Positions 37,401 through 44,638 of a stretch of 64,000 nt of DNA are shown piece by piece. The notes under the pieces are model-generated. The model was not told where the DNA came from. It did not search any database and saw only the letters and a list, made by a program, of their open reading frames with translations. The stretch's first letter is position 1; the number at the start of each line of letters is the position of its first letter. A program made the position numbers and the translations under genes. This stretch comes from Gemmatimonadota bacterium. Its GTDB lineage: Bacteria > Gemmatimonadota > Gemmatimonadetes > Gemmatimonadales > Gemmatimonadaceae. The stretch covers positions 1-64,000 of the forward strand of contig JAQBQB010000028.1 in assembly GCA_028287235.1 (NCBI GenBank). The letters run 5' to 3'.

Positions 37401-37507
37401 GATCTTCAACGTGCGGGAAACGAAGCCGGCTCTGCCAAGGCTTCGTGAATGTTCGCTCTGCAGCCCGTGGGGTGCAACGGGCGTGCCCTCCCGGGCTGCC
37501 CATACGG

Positions 37508-37657
37508 CAGGGGCTAGGGTATCGGGTATAGGGTTTAGGGGAGGTACGTCGCGCCTGCGGCGCGACTTGATGGGAGGACTTGTCGGCATCCCCATACCAG
37601 GCGACGCGCCCACGGCGCGCCGCACACCTTCCCTAGACCCCAGACCCTAACCCCTGT
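37508..37657. repeat. Telomere-like inverted-repeat element, copy C
   Basis: The left arm starts CAGGGGCTAGGGT and includes TATAGGGTTTAGGGGAGGT. The core matches copy B (GTCGCGCCTGCGGCGCGAC hairpin, CATCCCCATACCA, CGCGCCCACGGCGCGCC). The right arm is ACCTTCCCTAGACCC, CAGACCCTAACCCCTG. It overlaps the last codons and stop of cinA and lies about 108 bp upstream of grpE. Confidence 0.85.
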
Positions 37658-38877
37658 CGCAGGAGCTCGAGCGTCCACTGCGCCGAGCGTTGGCGGATCT
37701 CGTCGCGATCGCCCCACAGGCGGAGCAGCCGCGTTCGGACGTCGCCGTCGATGTCCGCGGCAATCCACACGGTGCCCACGGGTTTCTCCTCCGTGCCGCC
37801 GCCAGGACCGGCAACGCCGGTGATCGCCAGACCGATGCTCGACCGCACGGCGCGCCGCGCACCGGCAGCCATTTCGCGCGCAACTTCCTCGCTCACGGCG
37901 CCGTGCGCGCGAAGCGTGGCCTCGCTCACGCCGAGCAGATCGCGCTTGATGTCGTTGTGGTAGGCGGTGACGCCGCCCATCACGACGTCGCTGGATCCTG
38001 AAATCGCCGTGAGGCGCGCGCCGAGCAGACCGCCGGTGCAACTTTCGGCCACGCCGACGGTCAGGCCGCGCGTGCGGCAGAGGTCGAGAATCACCGCGGC
38101 GAGATCGGTGTCCTGCTCCCCGTAGATCCATTCGGCCAGGCGCGCGCGCAAACGTGCCGCGGCGGCAGACAGCGCGGCGTCGGCGTCGGCGCTCGCGAGA
38201 TCTTTCACCGTGAGGCGCAGGTCGACGCCGGCGATCGACGGGAGGTACGCGAGGCTGACGCCGAGCGGGCCGCCCTCCATCGAATCGACCTTGTCGGCAA
38301 GCAACGACTCGGCGATGTTCGTCGTGCGAAGCGTGAGCGAGCGCACCACGGTGCCGCCGGTGGCGCGCGCCGCGAGCAGCGGCAGCAGCGTATCGCCGAG
38401 CATGCCGCGCATCTCGCGCGGAACGCCGGGGAGCATCGCGACCCAGCGGCCGCGGTCGTCCTCGATCCACACGCCGGGCGCCGATCCATGACGATTCTCT
38501 AATTTCGCCGCGCCGTCGGGGAGCATCGCCTGCTTGCGGTTCGCGTCGGGGAGCGGACGGTTGAAGCGCTTGGTCCAGCGCTCCTGCATCCACGCGAGAT
38601 GAGCCTCGTCGAGCCGCATCGACCGGCCGAAGAGCGCGCCGATCGATTGCATGGTGATGTCGTCCGACGTCGGGCCGAGCCCGCCGGTGGTGATCACCGC
38701 GCCGGTGCGGTCGAGCGCGTCCTTCACGGCGCGCGCAATCTGATCCGCTTCGTCGCCCACGGTGGTGCGCTGCACGATGTGCATGCCGATCGATGCGAGC
38801 TGGCGCGCCAGATGCGCGGCATTGGTGTCGATCGTGAAGCCGAGCAGTAGCTCGTCGCCGATCGTGATGAGCTCCAC
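37633..38877 (-). CDS. cinA: CinA-family protein (nicotinamide-nucleotide amidase / competence-damage inducible)
   Basis: A 414-residue full-length CinA. The N-terminal MoaB-like pyrophosphatase domain covers about 1-250 (ELITIGDELLLG, TTGGLGPTSDDIT, LPGVPREM). The C-terminal deamidase domain covers about 255-405 (VGVAESCTGGLLGARLTA, YHNDIKRDLLGV, GVAGPGGGTEEKPVG). It recycles NMN formed by DNA ligase and may clean other nucleotides. The GTG at 38877 is chosen from the conserved N-terminus. The last residues QGLGSGV and the stop are encoded by repeat element C. It lies 41 bp after pgsA. Confidence 0.9.
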   Translation of the reverse strand: MELITIGDELLLGFTIDTNAAHLARQLASIGMHIVQRTTVGDEADQIARAVKDALDRTGAVITTGGLGPTSDDITMQSIGALFGRSMRLDEAHLAWMQERWTKRFNRPLPDANRKQAMLPDGAAKLENRHGSAPGVWIEDDRGRWVAMLPGVPREMRGMLGDTLLPLLAARATGGTVVRSLTLRTTNIAESLLADKVDSMEGGPLGVSLAYLPSIAGVDLRLTVKDLASADADAALSAAAARLRARLAEWIYGEQDTDLAAVILDLCRTRGLTVGVAESCTGGLLGARLTAISGSSDVVMGGVTAYHNDIKRDLLGVSEATLRAHGAVSEEVAREMAAGARRAVRSSIGLAITGVAGPGGGTEEKPVGTVWIAADIDGDVRTRLLRLWGDRDEIRQRSAQWTLELLRQGLGSGV

Positions 38878-38918
38878 ACGGGTGCGCGGGGCGCGGGGCG
38901 TTGGGCGTGGGGCGTCGA

Positions 38919-39554
38919 TCACTTCGCCGGATGGGTCGCGAACACGCGGCTGAAACCCTTCAGGTAGAGCACCAGCGAGTAAACGGTGAGCAGCACCGCG
39001 CCGAGCATCATGAACGTGCCAACGGTGCCGTTGAACAGCGCGAAGGCGTGCCACCGCGAGTCGTCGGTCCAGCCCTTCACTGTGGCGAGCGTGGCGGCGA
39101 AGAACCAGAAGTAGGCGGACCCCTGCCAGATCAACTGGAACGCCGTCTTCCACTTCGCGGGGCCGATCGCGGAGATCACCACGCCGCGCCGCGCGGCTGC
39201 TTGTCGGTACACCGTCATGAACGCTTCGCGGCCGATGACGATCGCGACCACCCACCAGGGGAGCCCCACGTTTCCGAACGGCGTCACGAACGGGAACTGC
39301 GGCGCGAGGATGAACATGGGAATGAAGGTCCCGAGCAGCAGCAGCTTGTCGGCGAGCGGATCGAGGAGCCGGCCCAAGTCGGTCTCCTGCTTGCGCGAGC
39401 GCGCGAGGTGGCCGTCGATGTAATCGGTGATCGCGGCCAGCGCGAACAACACGAACGCCGTCATCCGCAGCGTCCACGAGTTCGCGATCGGCAGCACCGC
39501 GATGAGCGGTGTCGCGGCGATGCGAGCGACGGTGAGCGCGTTCGGAAGATTCAT
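38919..39554 (-). CDS. pgsA: CDP-diacylglycerol--glycerol-3-phosphate 3-phosphatidyltransferase
   Basis: A 211-residue membrane enzyme with five to six helices and the CDP-alcohol phosphotransferase signature DYIDGHLARSR...DLGRLLDPLADK, with all Asp/Gly/Arg positions present. It makes phosphatidylglycerophosphate for PG and cardiolipin. It starts 7 bp after mglA, with GAGGCGGCG before the ATG, and precedes cinA. Confidence 0.92.
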   Translation of the reverse strand: MNLPNALTVARIAATPLIAVLPIANSWTLRMTAFVLFALAAITDYIDGHLARSRKQETDLGRLLDPLADKLLLLGTFIPMFILAPQFPFVTPFGNVGLPWWVVAIVIGREAFMTVYRQAAARRGVVISAIGPAKWKTAFQLIWQGSAYFWFFAATLATVKGWTDDSRWHAFALFNGTVGTFMMLGAVLLTVYSLVLYLKGFSRVFATHPAK

Positions 39555-39561
39555 CGCCGCC

Positions 39562-40239
39562 TCAGGCGAGCGACTTGAGCACCGATTTGCTCACGGCCTT
39601 GAGCGTGTCGAACACGCCCTCGCCCGTGAACGCGACCGACTCGAAATACTGGGCCCGCTCGATCCACTCGCCCGACGGCAACTGCTCGATCAGGTTCTCG
39701 CCGGCATGATAGGGATCGGGCGTCACGCGCATCTTCGCCGCGTCGGACACTTCCCAGCCGGGATTCAACGCCGTCTGCAGATCCCTGATCGGCGCGGCGT
39801 TCGGCAGGTCGCGTTTGTTGTACTGAATCACGAACGGCATCTTCGTGAGATCGTAGCCGTACTCGGCCATGTTGTCGTACAGGTTCTGCATCGCTTCCTG
39901 ATTCGCTTCCATGCGCTCGATCTGCGAGTCGCCCACGAAGACGATGCCGTCGACGCCCTTGAGAATCAGCTTGCGGCTAGCGTTGTAGTAGACCTGCCCC
40001 GGCACCGTGTACAAATGGAAGCGCGTCTTGAACCCGCGAATCGTGCCGAGGTCCACGGGGAGAAAATCGAAGAACAGGGTGCGCTCGGTCTCGGTGGCGA
40101 GCGAGATCAGCTTGCCGCGCGTGTCCGGCTGCACCTTGCCGTAGATGTGCTCGAGGTTCGTCGTCTTACCGCCCAGGCCCGGGCCGTAATAGACGATCTT
40201 GCAGTTGATCTCGCGTGACGCGTAGTTGATCATCGACAT
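39562..40239 (-). CDS. mglA: MglA-family small Ras-like GTPase
   Basis: A 225-residue GTPase. It has [20 protein letters not shown] at the start with P-loop GPGLGGKTT, switch region [10 protein letters not shown]3 [16 protein letters not shown] and G4 NKRD. MglA controls polarity and motility in Myxococcus and is a core gene in several GC-rich phyla. It is about 30 residues longer than Myxococcus MglA (195): between TALN and the final [13 protein letters not shown] there is an extra stretch including [20 protein letters not shown]. mglB, its likely GAP, is 12 bp upstream. Confidence 0.9.
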   Translation of the reverse strand: MSMINYASREINCKIVYYGPGLGGKTTNLEHIYGKVQPDTRGKLISLATETERTLFFDFLPVDLGTIRGFKTRFHLYTVPGQVYYNASRKLILKGVDGIVFVGDSQIERMEANQEAMQNLYDNMAEYGYDLTKMPFVIQYNKRDLPNAAPIRDLQTALNPGWEVSDAAKMRVTPDPYHAGENLIEQLPSGEWIERAQYFESVAFTGEGVFDTLKAVSKSVLKSLA

Positions 40240-40251
40240 GGCTGTCGTCCT

Positions 40252-40737
40252 CTATTGGAACAGCTTGTCGATCTCGTCGTCGGCGCCGGCGAGAATGTTT
40301 GGAGCGGCCGCCGAACCGGCAGCGCGCGAAAAGACCTGGTCGAAGAGCTGCGTCAGCTCGATCACGGTTTGCCGCATCTTGAGGCGCACGAGGCCGAGCG
40401 TCGTCCGGTTGTCGAAGAGCACCACGAGAATCACGCGCCGGGCGATGTCGGCGAGATACATCGACTCCTTCTCGCCCTGGTGAAAGAGCGACTGAAAGTC
40501 GGTCTCCCCGATCAGCTTCGCCAGTTGGTCGTTCGCGCTGAAGTCCGCGGCCGTAAGTGTTGCAAAAGCCGTGGGGTCGAAGCTGGGCTTTTCACCGACC
40601 GTCGCCACGAGCTGGCCGGTGCGATCCACGAGCAGCGCGCAGCGCGCGTTGGCGTCGGTGAGAAACCGCTCCAGCGCCTGCGTGAGCGCGGCAAAGTCAT
40701 CCTCGGTGAACGACCAACTCGCTGCGCCAACAGGCAT
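40252..40737 (-). CDS. mglB: Roadblock/LC7-family protein, MglB-like GAP
   Basis: A 161-residue Roadblock/LC7 domain protein (ALTQALERFLTDANARCALLVDRTGQLVA-type fold) with a C-terminal helix and acidic tail (PNILAGADDEIDKLFQ). MglB dimers activate GTP hydrolysis of MglA. Its position immediately before mglA on the same strand supports this. No ribosome-binding site is obvious. Confidence 0.85.
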   Translation of the reverse strand: MPVGAASWSFTEDDFAALTQALERFLTDANARCALLVDRTGQLVATVGEKPSFDPTAFATLTAADFSANDQLAKLIGETDFQSLFHQGEKESMYLADIARRVILVVLFDNRTTLGLVRLKMRQTVIELTQLFDQVFSRAAGSAAAPNILAGADDEIDKLFQ

Positions 40738-40748
40738 TCGGTCTGATC

Positions 40749-41021
40749 CTAGTCGAGATGGGTGTGCATGCGGCGGAGCACGCGCTCCCCGCGCCGGCGA
40801 AGCGCCGGATGGCGTTCCCAGCCGACATAGTCGGTGAGAATGCGCACGGTGTCGAGCCCGGGCCGTCCACTGAGATACCCGAGCGCGGCGAGCCGCCTCA
40901 CGGGACGCTTGCTGAACAGCTCGCGCCGCGACCGGTGCATCTGCGTGCTCCAGACGGTCGCCCCTAATAGTAGACCGCCGAGGAAGCCGGCCGTCACCGC
41001 TTTCATGTGCCGGCCGTTCAC
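40749..41021 (-). CDS. Small protein of unknown function between recR and mglB
   Basis: A 90-residue basic protein with one hydrophobic N-terminal segment (VTAGFLGGLLLGATVW) followed by an Arg-rich region (HRSRRELFSKRPVRRL). Its ATG overlaps the recR stop (ATGA), showing translational coupling, and mglB follows after 11 bp. The hydrophobic segment suggests membrane attachment. I recognise no family. Confidence 0.6.
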   Translation of the reverse strand: MNGRHMKAVTAGFLGGLLLGATVWSTQMHRSRRELFSKRPVRRLAALGYLSGRPGLDTVRILTDYVGWERHPALRRRGERVLRRMHTHLD

Positions 41022-41620
41022 ATCGACCTCCGCGCCGACAGTGCCTGCGCGATCGTCACGCCGTCGGCGTACTCGAGATCTCCGCCCACCGGCAAGCCGC
41101 GCGCGATGCGCGATACCGACACCCCGCTGGGCGCCAACTGGCCCTGGACGTACAGCGCCGTGGCCTCGCCCTCGAGGCTCGGATTCGTCGCAATGATCAC
41201 TTCACGTACCTCAGTTTCGGCAGTACCTGCGTGGCCGACGCGCTGCGCGAGCGCGTCGATGGTGAGGTCGTCGGGTCCAACGCCATCGAGCGGCGACAGC
41301 CGGCCGCCCAACACGTGATACACGCCGCGATACTCCCCCGCTCGCTCGACGGCGCTGATGTCCGACGCCTGCTCCACGACGCAGAGGATGCCCGCGTCGC
41401 GCCGCGGATCGCGGCAGATCGCACACAGCTCCTCTTCCGTGAGATTGAAGCAGCGGGCGCACGGCCGAACCTTTTCGCCCAACGTCACCAACGCCTGCGC
41501 GAGACGCCGCGTCTGATCGGTCGGCTGTCGCAGCAGATGGTAGGTGAGGCGAAGCGCCGTCTTCCGGCCGATACCGGGAAGACGGGACAGCTCCGTCGCG
41601 AGATCGTCGATCGCGGACAT
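41018..41620 (-). CDS. recR: Recombination mediator RecR
   Basis: A 200-residue RecR. It has a helix-hairpin-helix region (LSRLPGIGRKTALRLTYHLL), four-cysteine zinc motif CARCFNLTEEELCAIC, a Toprim domain (ILCVVEQASDISAVERAG, IIATNPSLEGEATA) and a C-terminal Walker-B-like region (GLPVGGDLEYADGVTI). With RecF/RecO it loads RecA at gaps. It lies 17 bp downstream of ybaB in the usual dnaX-ybaB-recR order. Confidence 0.96.
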   Translation of the reverse strand: MSAIDDLATELSRLPGIGRKTALRLTYHLLRQPTDQTRRLAQALVTLGEKVRPCARCFNLTEEELCAICRDPRRDAGILCVVEQASDISAVERAGEYRGVYHVLGGRLSPLDGVGPDDLTIDALAQRVGHAGTAETEVREVIIATNPSLEGEATALYVQGQLAPSGVSVSRIARGLPVGGDLEYADGVTIAQALSARRSM

Positions 41621-41637
41621 GGTGCTCTACCGCACCA

Positions 41638-41955
41638 CTAGAACGGCAGCTTGAACGGGAGATTCAGGCCGCCCGTCAACTTGCCCATTTCCTCCTGACC
41701 GGCCTTCTGCGCCTTTTGCTGCGCGTCGGACACGGCGACGACGATCAGATCCTCGAGCATCTCGAGGTCGGCGGGATTCACCACGCTCGCGTCCAGCTTG
41801 AGCTTCTTGATCTGGCCGGTGCCCGTCACCTCGGCAGTCACCATTCCACCGCCGGCGGAGCCCGTGACGGTGACGTGCTGCAGCTCTTCCTGCATCTTCT
41901 GGAAACGACCCTGCATCTCCTGCGCTTGCTGCAGGATCTTCATGATATCAGGCAT
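41638..41955 (-). CDS. YbaB/EbfC-family nucleoid-associated protein
   Basis: A 105-residue DNA-binding protein of the YbaB/EbfC family: a coiled N-terminus (DIMKILQQAQEMQGRFQKMQ), a beta core (VTVTGSAGGGMVTAEVTGTG) and a C-terminal helix (DAQQKAQKAGQEEMGKLT). The ATG at 41955 is preferred over an in-frame TTG at 41961. TAGCTT ends 5 nt before it. It sits between dnaX and recR as in most bacteria. Confidence 0.92.
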   Translation of the reverse strand: MPDIMKILQQAQEMQGRFQKMQEELQHVTVTGSAGGGMVTAEVTGTGQIKKLKLDASVVNPADLEMLEDLIVVAVSDAQQKAQKAGQEEMGKLTGGLNLPFKLPF

Positions 41956-41960
41956 GTCCA

Positions 41961-41966
41961 AAGCTA
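41961..41966 (-). promoter_or_regulatory. Candidate -10 box of a leaderless promoter for ybaB
   Basis: On the minus strand TAGCTT ends 5 nt before the ATG at 41955; it could give ybaB-recR transcription independent of dnaX. Confidence 0.35.
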
Positions 41967-42022
41967 CCCAGCGCGCGGGAGAACGGGCAAGCGATTGGGC
42001 CGGGCAACCGCGGCGAAAACGG

Positions 42023-43774
42023 TCAGTCGGCGATCTCGAGATCGAGGGCGTCGATCGCCGCGCCGAGCACGGGGTCGCGCTTTCGGAGCGAGGCGATTCG
42101 CTCGGCGCGGACCATCTCGTCGGTCAGACGTTTCGGCGGAGTGGCGGGCGCCTGTTCGTCGCGCCTGAGGTCGACTTTCTGAACGCCCGAGAACCACTCG
42201 CGGAGGGCGTCGACGATCTCCGTGCGCCCCGTGTTGATCGCGTGGACGAAGATGTCGTTCGACTCGTCGAGCTCGATCGTCACGCTCCCGGACGCGGTTA
42301 CCGCGACCGGCGACGCGTGCTCCAGTGCCGAGGCAAGCATGGGCTTGCCACTGGCGCGCACTCGTTCGACGACCGCATCCCAGCGGCCCGTGACCTTGTT
42401 GAGATCGAGCGCATCGGCTGAGGGAACCGGCGCGCGCTCGGCGGCTTGTATCACAGGCGCGGCGGCGATTTGCACGGCGGGCCTCGCGGCGGCAGCAGGC
42501 GCGGCGGTCACGGGCCGGGGCGGAGCTTCAGCGCGGGTTGCCGGCCGCGCCTCCGGACGAGCGAAAGGGGTGCCGCTCGTTCCGCCACCTCCGCCGCCCC
42601 CACCACCACCACCGCCGCCGCCACCGCCACCGCCACCGAGCGACCGGAGCAGGTCCTCGAGCTCCACCGAGCGATCGAGTAGCGCGAATCGAACGAGCAG
42701 CGTTTCGACCAACAACTGCTGCTGGCCGCTCTTTCGAAAGCGCGGCTCCAACTCGCCGATCGCCTGCAGCATCCGCAACAGGTCGGCGGCCACGAAGCGC
42801 TCGCGGCGCGCGTCGAGCGCCGCGCGCGCGCGCTCGGAGACGTCGGTCGCCGTGCCGCCGAGCACCACCGTGAGCTGCGCACGCAGCATGTCGGCGAGGC
42901 CGGTGAGAAACTGCCCGAAGTCGACGCCCGACTCGGCGAGCCGGCCGACAGCCGGGAACACATCCGCGGCGCGACGATCGGCGACGAGGTCGAGCACCGC
43001 GATGAACTCGTCCTCGGGCACGAGGCCGAGCGCGTCGCGCACGCGGTCGGCGGTGACGCGGCCGTCGCTCATCGAAAGCACCTGGTCGGTGAGACTCAAG
43101 GCGTCGCGCATAGAGCCGTCGGCCGCGCGGGCGATGGCGGCCAACGCTTCCGGCTCGGCGGTGATCTGCTCTTCGGCCAGCACGTGCGTGAGCCGGTCGC
43201 GAATGTCGGCCGGTCCAATGCGCTTGAGGTCGAAGCGTTGCACGCGGCTCAACACCGGCGCGGCGGACTGGGCGATCTTCTGCGGCTCGGTGGTGGCGAA
43301 CACGAACACCACGCGCGGAGGCGGCTCTTCGAGAATCTTGAGCAGCGCGTTCCACGCTTCGCGCGTGAGCATGTGCGCTTCGTCGACGATGTAGACCTTG
43401 TACGACGAATCGCTCGAGGGTGCGTACATGGCGCGCTCGCGCAGATCGCGCGCGTCGTCCACGCCGCGGTTCGAGGCCGCATCGATCTCGACGACGTCGA
43501 GGCTGGTGGACCCGGCCCAGATTCGCGTGCACGACGAGCAGACGCCGCACGGCTCGCCGTCGAGCGCCGGATCGCCGCGCCGCTCGCAGTTGAGCGCCAT
43601 CGCGAGCACGCGCGCGAGCGTGGTCTTGCCGGTGCCGCGCGGGCCGCAGAGCAGGTAACCGTGGGCGACGCGCCCGCGCGCGATTGCGCCCTTGAGCGTC
43701 GCCGACACGTGCGACTGCACGGCGACGTCGGCGAAGCGCTTTGGGCGGTATTTGCGAGCGAGTGCGAGCGACAT
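42023..43774 (-). CDS. dnaX: DNA polymerase III subunit gamma/tau with poly-glycine linker
   Basis: A 583-residue clamp-loader subunit. The AAA+ core (1-220) has Walker A GPRGTGKTT, zinc cysteines (GVCSSC), Walker B YIVDEAHML and sensor 1 FVFATTEPQK; domain III runs to about 365. A run of 19 consecutive glycines follows (42581-42637), then a Pro/Ala-rich linker and a tau-like C-terminal domain (LDLNKVTGRWDAVVERVRAS). The ATG at 43774 (MSLALARKYRPKRF) is chosen; an upstream GTG at 43819 would add 15 unconserved residues. It follows the SRP RNA gene. Confidence 0.94.
   Translation of the reverse strand: MSLALARKYRPKRFADVAVQSHVSATLKGAIARGRVAHGYLLCGPRGTGKTTLARVLAMALNCERRGDPALDGEPCGVCSSCTRIWAGSTSLDVVEIDAASNRGVDDARDLRERAMYAPSSDSSYKVYIVDEAHMLTREAWNALLKILEEPPPRVVFVFATTEPQKIAQSAAPVLSRVQRFDLKRIGPADIRDRLTHVLAEEQITAEPEALAAIARAADGSMRDALSLTDQVLSMSDGRVTADRVRDALGLVPEDEFIAVLDLVADRRAADVFPAVGRLAESGVDFGQFLTGLADMLRAQLTVVLGGTATDVSERARAALDARRERFVAADLLRMLQAIGELEPRFRKSGQQQLLVETLLVRFALLDRSVELEDLLRSLGGGGGGGGGGGGGGGGGGGTSGTPFARPEARPATRAEAPPRPVTAAPAAAARPAVQIAAAPVIQAAERAPVPSADALDLNKVTGRWDAVVERVRASGKPMLASALEHASPVAVTASGSVTIELDESNDIFVHAINTGRTEIVDALREWFSGVQKVDLRRDEQAPATPPKRLTDEMVRAERIASLRKRDPVLGAAIDALDLEIAD
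42581..42637 (-). repeat. Trinucleotide tract encoding 19 glycines in dnaX
   Basis: Nineteen in-frame GGN codons (mostly GGT and GGC) lie between the DnaX collar domain and its C-terminal linker. Such tracts change length by slippage in steps of three, so the protein frame is kept. Confidence 0.85.
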
Positions 43775-43872
43775 CGGGGAGGGCGAAGGGAGAGATGAAT
43801 CTATCGTCGACGCGGCCACGGCACAAAACGCCTTGACCGGAGCCGGTCGCTGATGCTGCGCGCGGATTCCCG

Positions 43873-43919
43873 AATAAAAAACGCGGGGACGCCGCTCGAT
43901 CGAGCGCGTCTCCCGCGTT
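43873..43919 (-). terminator. Rho-independent terminator of the SRP RNA gene
   Basis: On the minus strand a GC-rich stem (AACGCGGGAGACGCGCTCGA pairing with TCGAGCGGCGTCCCCGCGTT) is followed by TTTTTTATT. It lies 2 bp beyond the SRP RNA 3' end and before dnaX. Confidence 0.9.
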
Positions 43920-43920
43920 G

Positions 43921-44023
43921 ATACCCCAGGCCTGACGAAGCGACTTCAGACACCTCATGCCGCTGCTACCTTCGGGGTCCTGACGGAGTTAGAAGGCTGA
44001 CGCCCTCCGGGACCTGGGGCACC
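43921..44023 (-). ncRNA. ffs: Signal recognition particle RNA (4.5S type)
   Basis: About 103 nt. The conserved SRP domain is GTCAGGACCCCGAAGGTAGC (asymmetric loop plus GNRA-type tetraloop region) followed by AGCGGCATGAGGTGTCTG. The ends GGTGCCCCAGG and CCTGGGGTATC pair to close the long hairpin. The size is that of the short bacterial form without an Alu domain. It binds Ffh and directs membrane proteins to the translocon. A good promoter and a strong terminator flank it. Its place before dnaX is common in bacteria. Confidence 0.93.
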
Positions 44024-44027
44024 GATA

Positions 44028-44056
44028 AGTTTAGCGGGCGTGAACAGCCGATTCAA
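44028..44056 (-). promoter_or_regulatory. Sigma-70-like promoter of the SRP RNA gene
   Basis: On the minus strand TTGAAT (44051-44056) and TAAACT (44028-44033) are separated by 17 bp, and the predicted start falls at the 5' end of the SRP RNA. It is the best -35/-10 pair I found in the window. Confidence 0.75.
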
Positions 44057-44148
44057 GCAAGCTCCGCAAATCGCCCCACTCGCCCGCAATTCGTCCGGCA
44101 TGAAGCCGATCCGCGGCTTCGCGGCATACCGGACGTACGGCCCACGGA

Positions 44149-44154
44149 TATCTT
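44149..44154 (+). promoter_or_regulatory. Candidate -10 box of a leaderless promoter
   Basis: TATCTT ends 7 nt before the ATG at 44162. Confidence 0.35.
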
Positions 44155-44161
44155 GGACGGT

Positions 44162-44638
44162 ATGGCAACACGTCGACCGAATGCGAGCGCGGCAAAGAAG
44201 GTGGCCGCGAACAAGACCGCGAAAAAATCCGCAAAAAAATCCGCGCCCAAGAAGCATCCGACCAAGGTGCCGCCGTCGCGCGATGCGCTCGCGCGTCTGC
44301 GGAAGATCTGCCTATCGCTTCCCGAGGCAACCGAAGTCGAAGCGTGGGGCGAGCCCACCTTCCGCGTCAAAGGCAAGATCTTCGCGATGCACGCGTCGTC
44401 GGGCACGCATCACGGCGCCGGACGTCCGGCGGTGTGGATCCTCTCCGTGAGCATGGAGCAGGATCTCGTGATGCGCGCGCGTCCCGATCGCTACTTCAAG
44501 CCGCCGTACGTCGGACCGAGCGGCTGGATCGGCGCGTGGCTCGATAAGTCTCCGCCGTGGGGCGAGATGGAGCAGCTGCTGCGCGACGCCTGGCGGCGCC
44601 GCGCACCGAAGAAGCTCGCGGCCCTGCTCGAGGACTAG
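44162..44638 (+). CDS. MmcQ/YjbR-family protein with Lys/Ala-rich tail
   Basis: A 158-residue protein. The first 35 residues are Lys/Ala-rich and probably disordered (KKVAANKTAKKSAKKSAPKK), like histone-tail or DNA-contact sequences. The rest is an MmcQ/YjbR (DUF419) domain: ICLSLPEATEVEAWGEPTFRV and the double-winged-helix-like core to DAWRRRAPKKLAALLED. The family's function is unclear; DNA binding has been proposed. The ATG at 44162 is chosen over an in-frame TTG at 44153. It converges with the threonine dehydratase gene, both stops sharing a CTAG. Confidence 0.85.
   Translation: MATRRPNASAAKKVAANKTAKKSAKKSAPKKHPTKVPPSRDALARLRKICLSLPEATEVEAWGEPTFRVKGKIFAMHASSGTHHGAGRPAVWILSVSMEQDLVMRARPDRYFKPPYVGPSGWIGAWLDKSPPWGEMEQLLRDAWRRRAPKKLAALLED

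Noticed and set aside
37400-37507. CIRCE heat-shock operator before grpE
   Set aside because: No TTAGCACTC-N9-GAGTGCTAA inverted repeat is found in the gap upstream of grpE.
42560-42700. Programmed frameshift in dnaX giving a short gamma form
   Set aside because: The tract is a trinucleotide repeat without an A- or T-rich slippery heptamer, and slippage by three keeps the frame.
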